64,000 bases of DNA from Microbacterium sp. W4I20 (lineage in GTDB: Bacteria > Actinomycetota > Actinomycetes > Actinomycetales > Microbacteriaceae), in contig NZ_JAUSYB010000001.1 in assembly GCF_030816505.1 (NCBI RefSeq), forward strand, positions 992,001 through 1,056,000, written 5' to 3'. Shown here in pieces: positions 15,594-26,000 of the stretch. The notes below the pieces were generated by a model that was given only the letters and a program-made list of their open reading frames with translations, ran no database searches and was not told the DNA's origin. Each line of letters opens with the position of its first letter. Position 1 is the first letter of the stretch. The translations under genes were made by a program, and so were the position numbers.

Positions 15594-17151
15594 CACCCAC
15601 ATAGGCCAGACGCCGCTCTTCGTCGATCGCCTCGAACGTGGTCGCGTATGAGATCGGGAGCGATCCCTCCGCCCAGCCGGCGAGGTGCACGTGGGGCCAC
15701 TCCAGGCCCTTCGCCGCATGCAGCGTCGAGAGCGTCACCGTCCGCATCGTCGGCTCGTGCTGATCCTTGGCCCGCGCCATCAGCGCATCACTGAAGGTGC
15801 GGAGATTCGCATCGGGGCCGGCTTCCTCGGCCAGACGCAGGATCGCGCGGCGCGCCTCCCACCCGTCGCGCTGCGCACCTCCGGCCACCGGCGGTTCCTC
15901 GGTCAGGCCGAGTTCGCGCAGCACCCGCTCGACGCCCGGGAGGAAGCCCTGTTCGGTGGGTGCGACCGCTGCGGCGCGGAGCGCGAGGATGGCCTGCCGA
16001 ACCTCGGGCATGGCGAAGAACCTGGTGCCGCCGAGTACTGACGTGGGGATGCCCTCTGCGGCGAGCGCCTGCTGCAGGACCGCCGACTGGGCATGGGCCC
16101 GGTACAACACGGCGATTTCCGCGGGCGAGGCACCGGCGGAGATCCGCGCCGAGATCGTCTGGGCGATGCCCGCGGCCTCCTCGGTCTCGGTGTCGTACGC
16201 CGTGACGGTGGGTGCGTCGGCGGTGAACTGCTCGCGAGCAGGCACGAGTTCGAGGGCACCGGGACGGCCCTGCATCAGCGCGTTGGCCGCGGTGAGGATC
16301 GGGGCCTGCGACCGGTAGTTCGTCTCGAGGCGCACGACGGTCGCCCCCGGATGCCGACGCTCGAACTCGAGCAGGAACCGCTGCTCTGCGCCCGCGAACG
16401 AGTAGATGGTCTGGCTCGCATCGCCGACGACGCAGATGTCCTGCCGGTCTCCCAGCCACAGCTCCAGCAGTCGGTTCTGCAGCGGCGAGACGTCCTGGAA
16501 CTCGTCCACCGTGAAGTGCCGGTACTGCTCGTGGACGGACGCCGCGACCCGCGGTTCCGCCTCCAGCATGCCCGCGCAGGCGAGGAGGACGTCTTCGAAG
16601 TCGAGCTGGCGCCGTTCGTCCTTCAGCGCCTCGTATCCGCGCATCACCTCGGCCAGCTGGGTGGCGTCGATCCCGCTCACCGGGCGCCCCAGAGCCGCGT
16701 ACTCGTCGATCGAGCGCATCGACACCTTGCGCCACTCGATCTCCGACGCGATGTCGCGCAGTGTCGCCGTGCTCGGCCGCAGCCGGATCGCGTCGGCAGC
16801 CTGACCCAGCATCCGCACCTTGTTGGTGATGATCGCCGGGGCGGGAGAGCCGGCGAGCGTCGGCCAGAAGAAATTCAGCTGCGCGAGGGCCGTGGCGTGG
16901 AACGTGCGGGCGGCGACGCCCTCCACGCCGAGGGCTCGCAGGCGTCCGCGGAGCTCGCCCGCCGCCTTCGCCGTGAAGGTGACGGCCATCACGCGGGAGG
17001 GCGAGTAGGCGCCGGTGTCGACACCGTGCGCGATGCGGTGGGTGATCACCCGGGTCTTGCCGGTCCCGGCGCCGGCGAGCACGGCGACCGGTCCACGCAG
17101 CACGGATGCCGCAGCCCGCTGCCGCTCATCGAGGGCATCGAGTGCGCTCAC
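15430..17151 (-). CDS. uvrD2: UvrD2-like superfamily I DNA helicase (short form)
   Basis: 573 aa. All SF1A motifs can be read: Walker A GAGTGKT (Lys32), VDEFQDVS (II), GDASQTIYSFAG (III), TNYRS (IV), TLHAAKGLEW (V) and VGVTRAAR (VI). This is a 3'-5' ATP-dependent DNA translocase of the UvrD/PcrA type. Position beside nudC matches mycobacterial uvrD2 (Rv3198c). The mycobacterial protein carries an HRDC domain and a four-cysteine motif at its C-terminus; neither is seen here, as the protein stops about 30 residues after motif VI. Start GTG 17151 overlaps the nudC stop by 4 nt. The 3' end overlaps the E1-like gene by 164 bp, antisense. Confidence 0.85.
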   Translation of the reverse strand: MSALDALDERQRAAASVLRGPVAVLAGAGTGKTRVITHRIAHGVDTGAYSPSRVMAVTFTAKAAGELRGRLRALGVEGVAARTFHATALAQLNFFWPTLAGSPAPAIITNKVRMLGQAADAIRLRPSTATLRDIASEIEWRKVSMRSIDEYAALGRPVSGIDATQLAEVMRGYEALKDERRQLDFEDVLLACAGMLEAEPRVAASVHEQYRHFTVDEFQDVSPLQNRLLELWLGDRQDICVVGDASQTIYSFAGAEQRFLLEFERRHPGATVVRLETNYRSQAPILTAANALMQGRPGALELVPAREQFTADAPTVTAYDTETEEAAGIAQTISARISAGASPAEIAVLYRAHAQSAVLQQALAAEGIPTSVLGGTRFFAMPEVRQAILALRAAAVAPTEQGFLPGVERVLRELGLTEEPPVAGGAQRDGWEARRAILRLAEEAGPDANLRTFSDALMARAKDQHEPTMRTVTLSTLHAAKGLEWPHVHLAGWAEGSLPISYATTFEAIDEERRLAYVGVTRAARTLDLSWSRSAGRGEREPSRFLAEMGTTARGTGILRETSPHATRGSRRR

Positions 17152-18029
17152 TCGCGTCCCTCGTACCAGTCGATGATCAGGGCGCGGGCGATCGAGGCAG
17201 GACCCGGAAGCCCCACCGGCCCGTCGCCCGCGAGCGCCGATCCGATCTCGGAGCGGGTGAACCAGCGCACATCGACGATCTCCTCGCCGTCGGCGCGCGC
17301 TGCCGATTCGTCCTCGACGACGGCGCGGAAGCCCACCATGAGCGAACGCGGGAAGGGCCAGGGCTGCGACGAGAGGTAGCGCAACGACGACAGCCGGACT
17401 CCGGATTCCTCTTCGATCTCCCGGTGCACGGTGGATTCGAGCGACTCCCCCGCCTCGGTGAATCCGGCGAAGCAGGAGTACATCCGTCCGCCCCAGTTCG
17501 CGTTCGCACCGAGCAGCAGGCGTTCTCCGTCGCGGCTCTCGATCGCGACGATCACGGCGGGGTCGTTGCGGGGGAAGTGGTCGCGTCCGCACACCAGGCA
17601 GCGTCGCGACCAGCCACCCTGCCGAAGTTCGGTGCCGCCGCCGCACGTCGGGCAGAACGGCGCGTCCCGCAGCCACCCGGCGAGCGCGATCGCCTCGACG
17701 AGCAGCTCGGACTCCCGGTGGTCGATGCGCCCGCCGAGATCGCGCAGGCCGAGCCAGATCTCGTCGGGCGCGGCGTCGAGCGCATCGGTCTCGGGGGCCG
17801 CGACCGCCAGCAGGAGCACGGTGCCGTCGTCGTCGCGTCCGAGAAGCGCCCAGGTGGCGTCGACCACGCCCTCGACGGGGACGCGCAGAAGGGTCGAGTC
17901 CACCACCCTGACCCGCCCTTCCCGCACCACGATGACGCGGGTCGAGGGGTCGGCGCGCAGGCGGTCGAGCACGTCCGGCTCCTCGCGGAGGTCTGCGGCG
18001 CGGTCGAGCGACGGGCGCTGAATGGTCAT
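17148..18029 (-). CDS. nudC: NAD+ diphosphatase / RNA NAD-decapping Nudix hydrolase NudC
   Basis: 293 aa. A zinc ribbon is formed by Cys126/Cys129 (CPTC) and Cys144/Cys147 (CLVC). The Nudix box runs 189-211 (starting GFTEAGES, with REIEEESG). The diagnostic NudC motif SQPWPFP is at 221-227. The family cleaves NAD(H) to NMN(H) and AMP and removes 5'-NAD caps from RNA in the cytoplasm. The first 110 residues are the poorly conserved N-terminal domain. It begins at ATG 18029 after a G-rich ribosome-binding site (GGGGGAG) and is coupled to the downstream helicase gene by a GTGA overlap. The plus-strand pseudokinase gene is divergent. Confidence 0.93.
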   Translation of the reverse strand: MTIQRPSLDRAADLREEPDVLDRLRADPSTRVIVVREGRVRVVDSTLLRVPVEGVVDATWALLGRDDDGTVLLLAVAAPETDALDAAPDEIWLGLRDLGGRIDHRESELLVEAIALAGWLRDAPFCPTCGGGTELRQGGWSRRCLVCGRDHFPRNDPAVIVAIESRDGERLLLGANANWGGRMYSCFAGFTEAGESLESTVHREIEEESGVRLSSLRYLSSQPWPFPRSLMVGFRAVVEDESAARADGEEIVDVRWFTRSEIGSALAGDGPVGLPGPASIARALIIDWYEGRE

Positions 18030-18081
18030 CGACTCCCCCTTTCACGGGCGTGGCGGGGGCAGGACAACCCCGGCGTCGACC

Positions 18082-18087
18082 TACCCT
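18082..18087 (+). promoter_or_regulatory. -10 element TACCCT, leaderless type
   Basis: TACCCT lies 6 nt before ATG 18094 with GGGGGC between. It supports a leaderless transcript and fixes the start of the pseudokinase gene. Confidence 0.5.
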
Positions 18088-18093
18088 GGGGGC

Positions 18094-19560
18094 ATGGGAC
18101 GCTCTCCTTTCACTCTAGCCGCGGCGGTGACGGCCGCACTGCCCGGCGCGGAGGTCACGGGCGCCCGCCGCCTGAGCGCGGATGGCGATGGCCGGTTCGA
18201 CTCGGCGGTCGCCTCGCTGGCCGACGGCCGTGAGCTCGCGATCCGTGTCGCCGACGACGACGAGACGGCGCGCGAACTCGCCGCCGAATCGCTCGCTCTG
18301 CGGGCGTTGACCGACGGCGCGCGCGCCATGCTGCCGTTCCGCGCGCCCGAATACATCGGCGAGACCGCGGTCGGAAGCGGGCGGGCGCTCGTCACCGAGC
18401 TGCTGCCGGGCTTCCAGATCGAGGCGGCGCTGGTGCCGGCCGGGCGAGGCGCGGCCGAGTCGATGGGCGCAGCGATCGCCGCGGTGCACGGCATGCCGAC
18501 CTCGGTCGTCCGCGGTGCGGGCCTGGTGACACGTTCTGCAGAGGAGAGCCGGGACGAGCTGGCCCGTCTGGTCGACGCCGCGTCGGCCACCGGCCGCGTT
18601 CCTGCTCGCCTCACGGTGCGCTGGCGCGACGCCGTCGCCGACGACGATCTCTGGCGGTTCGAATCCACCGTCGTTCTCGGCGGGGTGCAGGCGACCTCGT
18701 TCCTGTTCGACGACGACCCGGAGCGCGGCCCCGAGGTCACCGGTCTCGTCGGTTGGCACGGCCTCTCCGTCGGGGATCCCGCCGTCGACCTCTCTTGGCT
18801 CTCGGCGGCACCCGACGCGGCACTCGATGTGCACGCCTCGTATGCTCGCGCCGTCGACCGCTCCCCGGACGCCGGACTCGAGGTGCGCGCCCGTCTGCTG
18901 GCCGAGCTCGAGTTCGCCCGCTGGCTCGTGCACGGCGACACGATGCGCCGACCCGACATCGTCGACGACGCCGCAGCCCTGCTCGAGTCTCTGGCCGAGG
19001 GGCTGCGCACCGACGACCTCAGCATCATCGCGCCGCGCCGCGAGGGCGTGGACTCGGCCCTCGACGCGCTCGGCCGGGTGCCCGCCGCCACGGTCGCCGA
19101 CGTCGACACCTCGATGCAGACCGATGCGTACAACCCGAACGAACTCTGGATCGAGGCGGATGCCGAGTCGGATGCCGACGCCGAGTCAGACGCCGATGCC
19201 GACGTGAGCGAGCCGGGCTCGGCGGACGAAGGCGGCTCGGACGGGAGCGCGGCCACTCCCCCGCCGTGGGCCGCCGAGCGGAGCGACACCCGTCCCGCGC
19301 AGAAGGACGACGCCGCCCACCGCGCCGAGGTGTCGAGCATCGAGACCGAGGACCTCTCCGCCGTCGCCGGTCTGTTCGCCGGCACGAACGGCGTCGCCGG
19401 GGTGCGCGAGGATTCCCATCCGCTTAACCTGCGATCGGCCACGCCTGCCGCCTCGGACACCTCCGATTCGGACGACTCCGAGGACTCGGACGACTCGGAG
19501 GAGGCTCAGCGTGCCGCGCGGGCGGCGCTCCAGCGCTGGAAGAGCTCTTCCTCGGAGTAG
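18094..19560 (+). CDS. APH/Mph-fold phosphotransferase homologue, catalytically degenerate (pseudokinase)
   Basis: 488 aa. About 320 residues follow the aminoglycoside/macrolide phosphotransferase fold, with the late motif VGDPAVDLSWL well kept. The catalytic loop (HGDxxxxN in active enzymes) reads LGGVQATSF, so His, Asp and Asn are all gone. The metal-binding Asp of the following IDW motif is Gly (LVGWHGL). The beta3 lysine position reads ELAIRV. It is therefore predicted not to phosphorylate. The last 150 residues are a low-complexity acidic Asp/Ser/Glu tail with repeated Glu-Ser-Asp-Ala-Asp units. The 3' end overlaps convergent adnB by 55 bp. An annotation as a resistance kinase would be misleading; a scaffold or regulatory role is conjecture. 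Confidence 0.75.
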   Translation: MGRSPFTLAAAVTAALPGAEVTGARRLSADGDGRFDSAVASLADGRELAIRVADDDETARELAAESLALRALTDGARAMLPFRAPEYIGETAVGSGRALVTELLPGFQIEAALVPAGRGAAESMGAAIAAVHGMPTSVVRGAGLVTRSAEESRDELARLVDAASATGRVPARLTVRWRDAVADDDLWRFESTVVLGGVQATSFLFDDDPERGPEVTGLVGWHGLSVGDPAVDLSWLSAAPDAALDVHASYARAVDRSPDAGLEVRARLLAELEFARWLVHGDTMRRPDIVDDAAALLESLAEGLRTDDLSIIAPRREGVDSALDALGRVPAATVADVDTSMQTDAYNPNELWIEADAESDADAESDADADVSEPGSADEGGSDGSAATPPPWAAERSDTRPAQKDDAAHRAEVSSIETEDLSAVAGLFAGTNGVAGVREDSHPLNLRSATPAASDTSDSDDSEDSDDSEEAQRAARAALQRWKSSSSE

Positions 19561-22500
19561 ACCCGGTCGCCCCGGATGACGAGGTCATCGCCCACGTAGT
19601 ACAGGGCGACGTCGATCTCCTCCAGGGGGACCCCGAAGCGCCGGTGGTAGGCCAGGCGGTAGAGCGCGAGCTGCAGCATCCGCTCGTCGCGTTCCTTCGC
19701 CGTTCGCGGAGCCCGACCGGTCTTCCAGTCGACGATCTCGATGCGTCCGCCGCGGTCGGCGCGGCGATACACGGCGTCGAGCTTGCAGATGACGATGTGC
19801 CCTTGGTCGACGGGGTCGACGCCGTCGAGTCCCGCGCCGAGGGCGAAGTCGATCTCGATCTCCACGGCGATCGGTTTCAGATCGCCCCATTCGCTGCGTT
19901 CGAACGTCTCCTGCAGCGCGGCGAGATCGGCGGAATCCGCAGACGCCATCTCTGGAGCCGTGTCGTCCGGACCGAATCCCGGCTCGGGCGACAGCTCGTC
20001 CTCGTCGAGCTCCCACAGCGCTTCGTCCACGCGGCTTCCCACGCCGACGAGCTCGGATCTCTGCTCGACCCAGGCATGGAACAGCGTGCCCAGACGGGTC
20101 TGGCGGTACGGGCGCTCGGGCATCGGCCGGACGATGGATGACAGGGTGCCGGTGAAGTCGGTGACGTAGTCCTTGAACCGCGAGGCCGGCACGCGCGTCG
20201 GCGCGGCCGCATCGGTGCCGCGCTGTCGGGCGGCGCCCTCGGCCAGCAGGCGGGTGAGCTCGACGGAGGGCTCTGCCCGCCCCGCGCGGATCGCATCGTC
20301 GACGGCCGCAGCCGCCGCGGTGACGACACCTCGGCGCCCGCCCAGCGGATCGAGGGGCCAGCTCAGCGTCGATCCGGGGCCTTCGTACGGATTCTGGTCC
20401 GGATCGACGGGTTCCACGGGATCGAGTCCCTGCACCTCCATCGCCTCGACGAGAAAGGGGCTCGGTGTGCGCGGCGCCTTCTGGCCGGCCCAGTGCGCCC
20501 CGCTGAGCAGGAGGTCGGTGCGGGCACGGGTCACCGCGACGTAGGCGAGTCGGCGCTCCTCCTGCTGCTGATACGCGCGATAGGCGTCCTTGAAGCGTTT
20601 GAGCGCCCCGCCGTGCGGATTCGCCTTCGTCGCACCTCCGGAGAGCGAGGCCTGCGCGAGCTTCTGCCGCTTCGCAGGGTCGGTCTCCTCACCCATCGCC
20701 CCGATCGGATCCCATTCGAAGCGCGGCAGGGCGTCACGGTCACCTCGCAGAGCGAACGGCACGACGCCGAAACCGAACCATCCGGACGTATCGGAGACGC
20801 GGCTGGGGAGCTCATCGACCACGAGGCGCACCACTGCGACGGCGTCCCACTCCAATCCCTTCGAGCCGTGGATCGTCAGCAGCTGCACGACCCCCGGTTC
20901 TGGGGGCTCGGGGCGCGGCATCAGCTCGTCGGTGCTCTCCGCCTTGTCGAGCCAGGCGAGCAGACTCCCGATGGAGCCCCGTTCGTCGGCGGCGAGGAAC
21001 GCCCGGACCTCATCGGTGAAGGCACGCAGCTGCGTCGCCGCGATTCGCGCGGGGCCCCTGGTCTCGTTCGACGCCAACTCGATGTCGAGCCGGAGCTCGA
21101 GCTCGATGAGGCGGATCAGCTCGGGGATCGGCTGGGACGCCGCGCGCCGCAGCCGCTCGAGCATCTCGCCGGCCGCGCGGATGCGGGTGCGGCCGTCGGG
21201 CGTGATGGTCTCGAGCAGGCGGTAGTCGTCGCGCACCGCCCGCACCACGTCGACCGCGTCGATGATGGAGACCGCCTCGTCTGCTCCGCGGGACGAGCGC
21301 AGCTTTTCGCGCACCTCTTCCGGGAGCGGAGCCATGGCAGTGTCCCGCTCGGCCAGGGCTCGGCCGAGGTCGTACAGCGCCCCCATGTCGGCGACTCCGA
21401 CGCCGAAGCGGGGACCGGTGAGCAGACGGATCAGGGCCGAGCCCGCCGTCGGGTCGTGCACCACCCGCAGCGTCGACACGACATCGACGACCTCGGGGGT
21501 GGTGAGCAGTCCGCCGAGCCCGAGGATGCGATGCGGAATACCGCGGGCCGCGAGCGCTGCGGCGAAGGTCTGCATGTGCCGCTTCGAGCGGAACAGGATC
21601 GCGCCGGTGTGCGGGACGCCGCCCTGCGCGCGCCCGGCCAGGCGGGAGGTGTGCGCGGCCCGACGGTCGGCGAACCACTCCGCGACGGCGTCGGCCTCGT
21701 CGTCGACCGTGAACGGGAATCGGACGCTCACCTCGCCGGCGCCTGCACCGGGACGCGATTCGAGCGGCGGCACGTCGAGGCCCGGGCGCTGGAGCGGTTC
21801 GAGCACGCGATTCGCGATGTCGAGGATGCCGCGATCGTTGCGCCAGCTCGTCATCAGGCTGTAGGTGCGGGCCTTCTGCGTACTCGAGAACGTCGCCGCA
21901 AACGCGTAGAGGTTGTCGGCACTCGCGCCGCGCCAGCCGTAGATCGACTGGTGCGGGTCGCCGACCGCCATGACGGCCGAGTCGCGGAAGAGCTCGGCGA
22001 GGAAGCGGGTCTGGATGACGGAGGTGTCCTGATACTCGTCGAGCAGCACGACCCGGTGCTGCTCTCGCAGCTCGGCGCGCACGTCGGGAGCCGACTCGAC
22101 GATGTCGTACGCCCCGCCCACCTGGTCGGCGAAGTCGAGCACTCCCCGTCTGTGCTTCTCGGAGATGTAGTCGCGGACGAGTCGTGCCAGCGTCGGCAGG
22201 CTGAGCAGGTTCGTCGCCGCCTTCTCGACGTCGGCGTTGCCCCGGTAGGGCTCGAACGCCCGAGCCTGCTCGAGGGCGATCCGCTCTGCCAGGTCGAGAT
22301 CGACCCGGTGGTCGAGCGCATCTCCGGCGAGGCGCTGCACGGCATCGATGACCGTGCCGAGTGCGAAGTCGATGTTCTCGAGCTCGGGAAGATCGCTGCG
22401 GAGCACGACCTCGCGGGCCAGCATCCAGGACGCCGCCTGACTGAGCATCGCCACGTCGGGATCCCGTCCGATCCGGGCGGCGTGCTCCCGGACGATGCCG

Positions 22501-23015
22501 TCGGCGAAGGCGTTGTACGTCGAGACGCGCGGCCGCACCATGAGGTCTTCCGCGGCGCGCGGCGTCTCGGGATCCCATCCGGTGCCGAGCTCGGCGGCGA
22601 GGTCATCGAGCACATGAGCTCGGACGAGGTCGCGCTGCCGGCCGGGAGCGGCCTCGGTGACCCGCTGGAGGGCGCCGTCTCGCACGATGCGCCCCAGGTG
22701 CGGGAGGAGCCCGCGGCGACCGAACTCGTCGATCACCGCGAGCCGGTGGCCGATGCGCTCGGCGAGCTCGCCCGCCGCCTTGCGCGTGAAGGTCAGACCG
22801 AGGATCTCGTCTCGGCGCACATGGCCGTTGGCCACCAGCCACACGACGCGCCCCGACATGGTCTCGGTCTTGCCACTCCCGGCACCTGCCACGACCAGCG
22901 CGGGCACGGGCGGCGCCTCGATCACCTGCTGCTGCGCCGGGGTCGGAGACGGCTGGCCGAGCGCCGTCGCGATGTCGACCGCCGAGAGAGCTCCCTCACC
23001 GGTCCAGTCGGTCAT
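19506..23015 (-). CDS. adnB: AdnB-type helicase-nuclease subunit
   Basis: 1169 aa. The N-terminal UvrD-like motor is complete: Q motif PTPAQQQVIE, Walker A GAGSGKT (Lys49), LLDEYQDTS, GDPHQSIYGWRG, TSWRND, TIHGSKGLEW and VAVTRART. The C-terminal RecB-family nuclease has CKLDAVYR, EIVDWKTGR and QLALYRLAYH, so its catalytic residues are intact. Paired with AdnA it forms the actinobacterial AdnAB motor-nuclease that resects double-strand breaks for recombination in place of RecBCD or AddAB. Start ATG 23015 shares ATGA with the adnA stop. The alternative ATG at 23048 would overlap adnA by 37 nt. The 3' end overlaps the pseudokinase gene. Confidence 0.9.
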   Translation of the reverse strand: MTDWTGEGALSAVDIATALGQPSPTPAQQQVIEAPPVPALVVAGAGSGKTETMSGRVVWLVANGHVRRDEILGLTFTRKAAGELAERIGHRLAVIDEFGRRGLLPHLGRIVRDGALQRVTEAAPGRQRDLVRAHVLDDLAAELGTGWDPETPRAAEDLMVRPRVSTYNAFADGIVREHAARIGRDPDVAMLSQAASWMLAREVVLRSDLPELENIDFALGTVIDAVQRLAGDALDHRVDLDLAERIALEQARAFEPYRGNADVEKAATNLLSLPTLARLVRDYISEKHRRGVLDFADQVGGAYDIVESAPDVRAELREQHRVVLLDEYQDTSVIQTRFLAELFRDSAVMAVGDPHQSIYGWRGASADNLYAFAATFSSTQKARTYSLMTSWRNDRGILDIANRVLEPLQRPGLDVPPLESRPGAGAGEVSVRFPFTVDDEADAVAEWFADRRAAHTSRLAGRAQGGVPHTGAILFRSKRHMQTFAAALAARGIPHRILGLGGLLTTPEVVDVVSTLRVVHDPTAGSALIRLLTGPRFGVGVADMGALYDLGRALAERDTAMAPLPEEVREKLRSSRGADEAVSIIDAVDVVRAVRDDYRLLETITPDGRTRIRAAGEMLERLRRAASQPIPELIRLIELELRLDIELASNETRGPARIAATQLRAFTDEVRAFLAADERGSIGSLLAWLDKAESTDELMPRPEPPEPGVVQLLTIHGSKGLEWDAVAVVRLVVDELPSRVSDTSGWFGFGVVPFALRGDRDALPRFEWDPIGAMGEETDPAKRQKLAQASLSGGATKANPHGGALKRFKDAYRAYQQQEERRLAYVAVTRARTDLLLSGAHWAGQKAPRTPSPFLVEAMEVQGLDPVEPVDPDQNPYEGPGSTLSWPLDPLGGRRGVVTAAAAAVDDAIRAGRAEPSVELTRLLAEGAARQRGTDAAAPTRVPASRFKDYVTDFTGTLSSIVRPMPERPYRQTRLGTLFHAWVEQRSELVGVGSRVDEALWELDEDELSPEPGFGPDDTAPEMASADSADLAALQETFERSEWGDLKPIAVEIEIDFALGAGLDGVDPVDQGHIVICKLDAVYRRADRGGRIEIVDWKTGRAPRTAKERDERMLQLALYRLAYHRRFGVPLEEIDVALYYVGDDLVIRGDRVYSEEELFQRWSAARAAR

Positions 23016-26000
23016 GAACTCACCGCCGATACCGTGTGGATCCGACACGGATGGACGCGGCGCTGCGTGTCGCCGCAGTGCGATTCGACCTGCGCCGTGA
23101 AGCTCGAGGCCGACATGCCGCGGGCCGCACCCACCACCCTGCGCAAGAAGGCCGACCTCGAATCGTCATCGAGCGTGTGCTGGTGGGCGATGCGGTAGTC
23201 GCTCTTGGCGAGGGTCTTCGACACGATCACGAGTCGTGCACCGGCGAGGGACTCCGGTGGGGCGCCCTCGACGAGCCCCTCCTGCACGGCGACCTGGTAG
23301 GCGGCGAGCTGGGCGTGCTCGAGCACGCCGGAATCCGACTCGGGGTCGTTCTTGCCGGTCTTGAGGTCGACCACGACGGTCGGACCGGGGGCATCGCCCG
23401 CCATCCGCTCCCAGCCGCGACCGCGGGCATGGGGGTGTTCTCCGAGGCCGGGCGGGTACGCCTCGACGCGGTCGATGTAGCCGTGGATGATCGCCTGGTT
23501 CGCCCGATCCTCGCCGACGGCGTGCACGGTCGGGAGGGCATCGTCGGTGTCGGGGACGTCGACCGCGAAGCGGAACTCGACCTCGCTCCCGATCACTCGA
23601 CCACCGTCGCCCTGCACGTCGCCCAGGTACGTGTGCAGCCGATCGACGAGGAGGTCGGCGCGGCGGCGCTCCTTGCGTCCGATCCACTCCGTCTCGAAGT
23701 CGAGTTCCGGCCAGTGCTCGGCGACGATCGCGCGCATCTGCTCGAGATCGCCGTCGGGGACCCGCTCCATCGCCTCGTGCACGATGGTGCCGATCCCGGC
23801 GGTCGGCGGCATGACCGTGTCTCCGCCCAGCGACGACACGACCCAGTTGAGGCCGCACTCCTCGTAGGACTCCATCTTCGACGGCGACACCCGCGCGCCG
23901 GCGACGGCGAGATCGCGCAGTGGCGCATCCGTCGAGGCGGGGGTCACCCCGTACCACTCGGCGGGGTCCGCTCCCGGCACTCCCTCGCGGGCCAGCACCG
24001 ACAGCTGCCCGGCGGCCTCGCGCCGCAGCGGCTCCGATGGCACAGAGGTGAGCGTGCGGCGATGCCGTGCGACCAACCCGCGGAGAGTGAGCGGATGCTC
24101 GGCCGATGCATGACGCTCCGGCGGATCGGGCGCAGGAAGGAAGCCGAAGAACGCGCTGGGGGTCAGGTCGTCGTCGTCGACCGCCGTGATGAGGAGCCGG
24201 TCGCGGGCGCGGGAGATCGCCCGGACGAACAGCCGCAGCTCGTCGTGCAGGGCGGCTCGACGACGGTCGACGACCCCCGGAGGCTCGACGCTCACACCGG
24301 TGCGGGCGGCCTCGAGTGCATCGGCGAGGCGCCAGGTCTGCAGCAGTCCACCACGCAGTCGTACGTTCGGCCAGACGCCGTCCTGCACCCCCGCGACGAC
24401 GACCGCATCGAACTCGGTTCCGAGCGCCGTCGCCGGGGTGAGCAGCGTCACCTTCCCCGGTCGGTCCGGCGTCGAGAGGGAGTCTTCCGGCACCTCGCTG
24501 TCGAGGATGTCGCGCACGAAGGCGTCGGGCTTCTCATTCGGCGTGCGCTCGACGAACCGCTTCGCCGCGTCGAACAGCGACACGAGGGCATCGAGCGATC
24601 GTGCGGTCTCCGCGCCGGTGGGGAGCAGCGAGATCTCGCGCCACGCCACCTGCAGTCGCCGCCCGTCGACGGCCCTCGCCTGGTCCCACACCCGCCAGAG
24701 CAGGTCGTGGATCGTCTCGCCCTCGACTGCGGCACGGGCGACGGCGTCGATCGTCTCCGCGAAGCGCTCCGCCGTGCGCGATTCGGGCGCATCGATCAGG
24801 GTCAGGTGCGCGGGATTCGCCATCGCTTGCCGCAGCAGTTCTCGCGCCGGCGTCGACCCGCCCTGCGCGAGCTCGATGTGTCGGAGGCGCGCGCGCAGCC
24901 GTCGCAGGCCGATCGCATCCATCCCGCCGAAGGGCGTGCGCAGCGCTTCTTCCAGCGCCTGCGGGGTGCGCTCGTCGACCGGAGTCAGCGCGAGCCGGAC
25001 GATCCCGACGATGTCACGCACGATGCCCTCGCTGCCGAGCGGCCGCTGCACGCCCGCGGCGCGCGTCGGGATCTCCCTGGCGGCGAGCTCGGTCTCGAGC
25101 GTGGTCACCTGCCGCGTGTCGTGCGCGATGACGGCCATCTGATCCCAGCGGATGCCATCGCTGAGATGCCAGTCCCGCATCACCCCGGCGATGCGGTCGA
25201 GCTCCTCGTGAGGCGACGGTGCGAGGAACGTCGTCACCGCGGCGGCCACCTCGTCGGTGGCGGGCAGCGGGGCGCGCCGATGATCCACTCGACCCGACAC
25301 TCCGATCGCCTGCGTCACCGTTCGCGTGAGCGAGGTCAGCGCCGGCTGCTGGCGGTGCGGTCCGTCGAGGACGTGGACCTCACCCAGCGCGCCGGCGAGC
25401 TGCGCGAACAGCTCGGGGCTCGCCCCGCGGAAGGCGCCGGACGAGATGTCGGGGTCGCCGAACGCGAGGACCGCGATCCCCCGCGTCTGCAGCGCGCGCA
25501 CCACGGCGATACCGCCGCGGGTGAGCTCCTGGGCATCGTCGATCAGCACGACGCGCAACGGCGCCAGGGGGCCGAGCGCCGCGGCATCGGCCGTCTGCAG
25601 GATCATGCTCGCCTCGCTCAGCAGGTCGGCGGCGTCGCGGTGCGCCGAGCGCGCCGCATCGAGCACCGATCGGTACTCGATGAGGAACTCGCCGGCGGCC
25701 GCCCACACGGCGTTGCCCGACGTGCGCAGCTGCTCGGGCTGGACGCCGATCTCGGTGCACTCGGCGAGGAAGGCACGGAGCTCGGACCGGAACCCCTTCG
25801 AAGCCCGAACCGAGACGCTGAGCGCCTCGGGCCAGAGGATGCGCCCGTCTTCCGCGTCTCCGGCGAGGAGCTCGGCGATGATCCGGTCCTGGTCAGCGCC
25901 GGTGAGCAGGGCCGGCGGCTCGGCGCCCGCGCGCACCATCGCTCCGCGCACCAGCTGGAAGGCGAACGAACCCAGAGATCGGGCGAGCGGCCCCGGGGTG

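Noticed and set aside
15788..16735. Arg/Gly-rich frame inside the uvrD2-like gene.
   Set aside because: It is another frame of the helicase coding sequence with the usual GC-driven Arg/Pro/Ala bias and no family signal.
18094..19000. Calling the APH-like gene a macrolide or aminoglycoside resistance kinase.
   Set aside because: Catalytic-loop and metal-binding residues are missing, and there is no resistance context.
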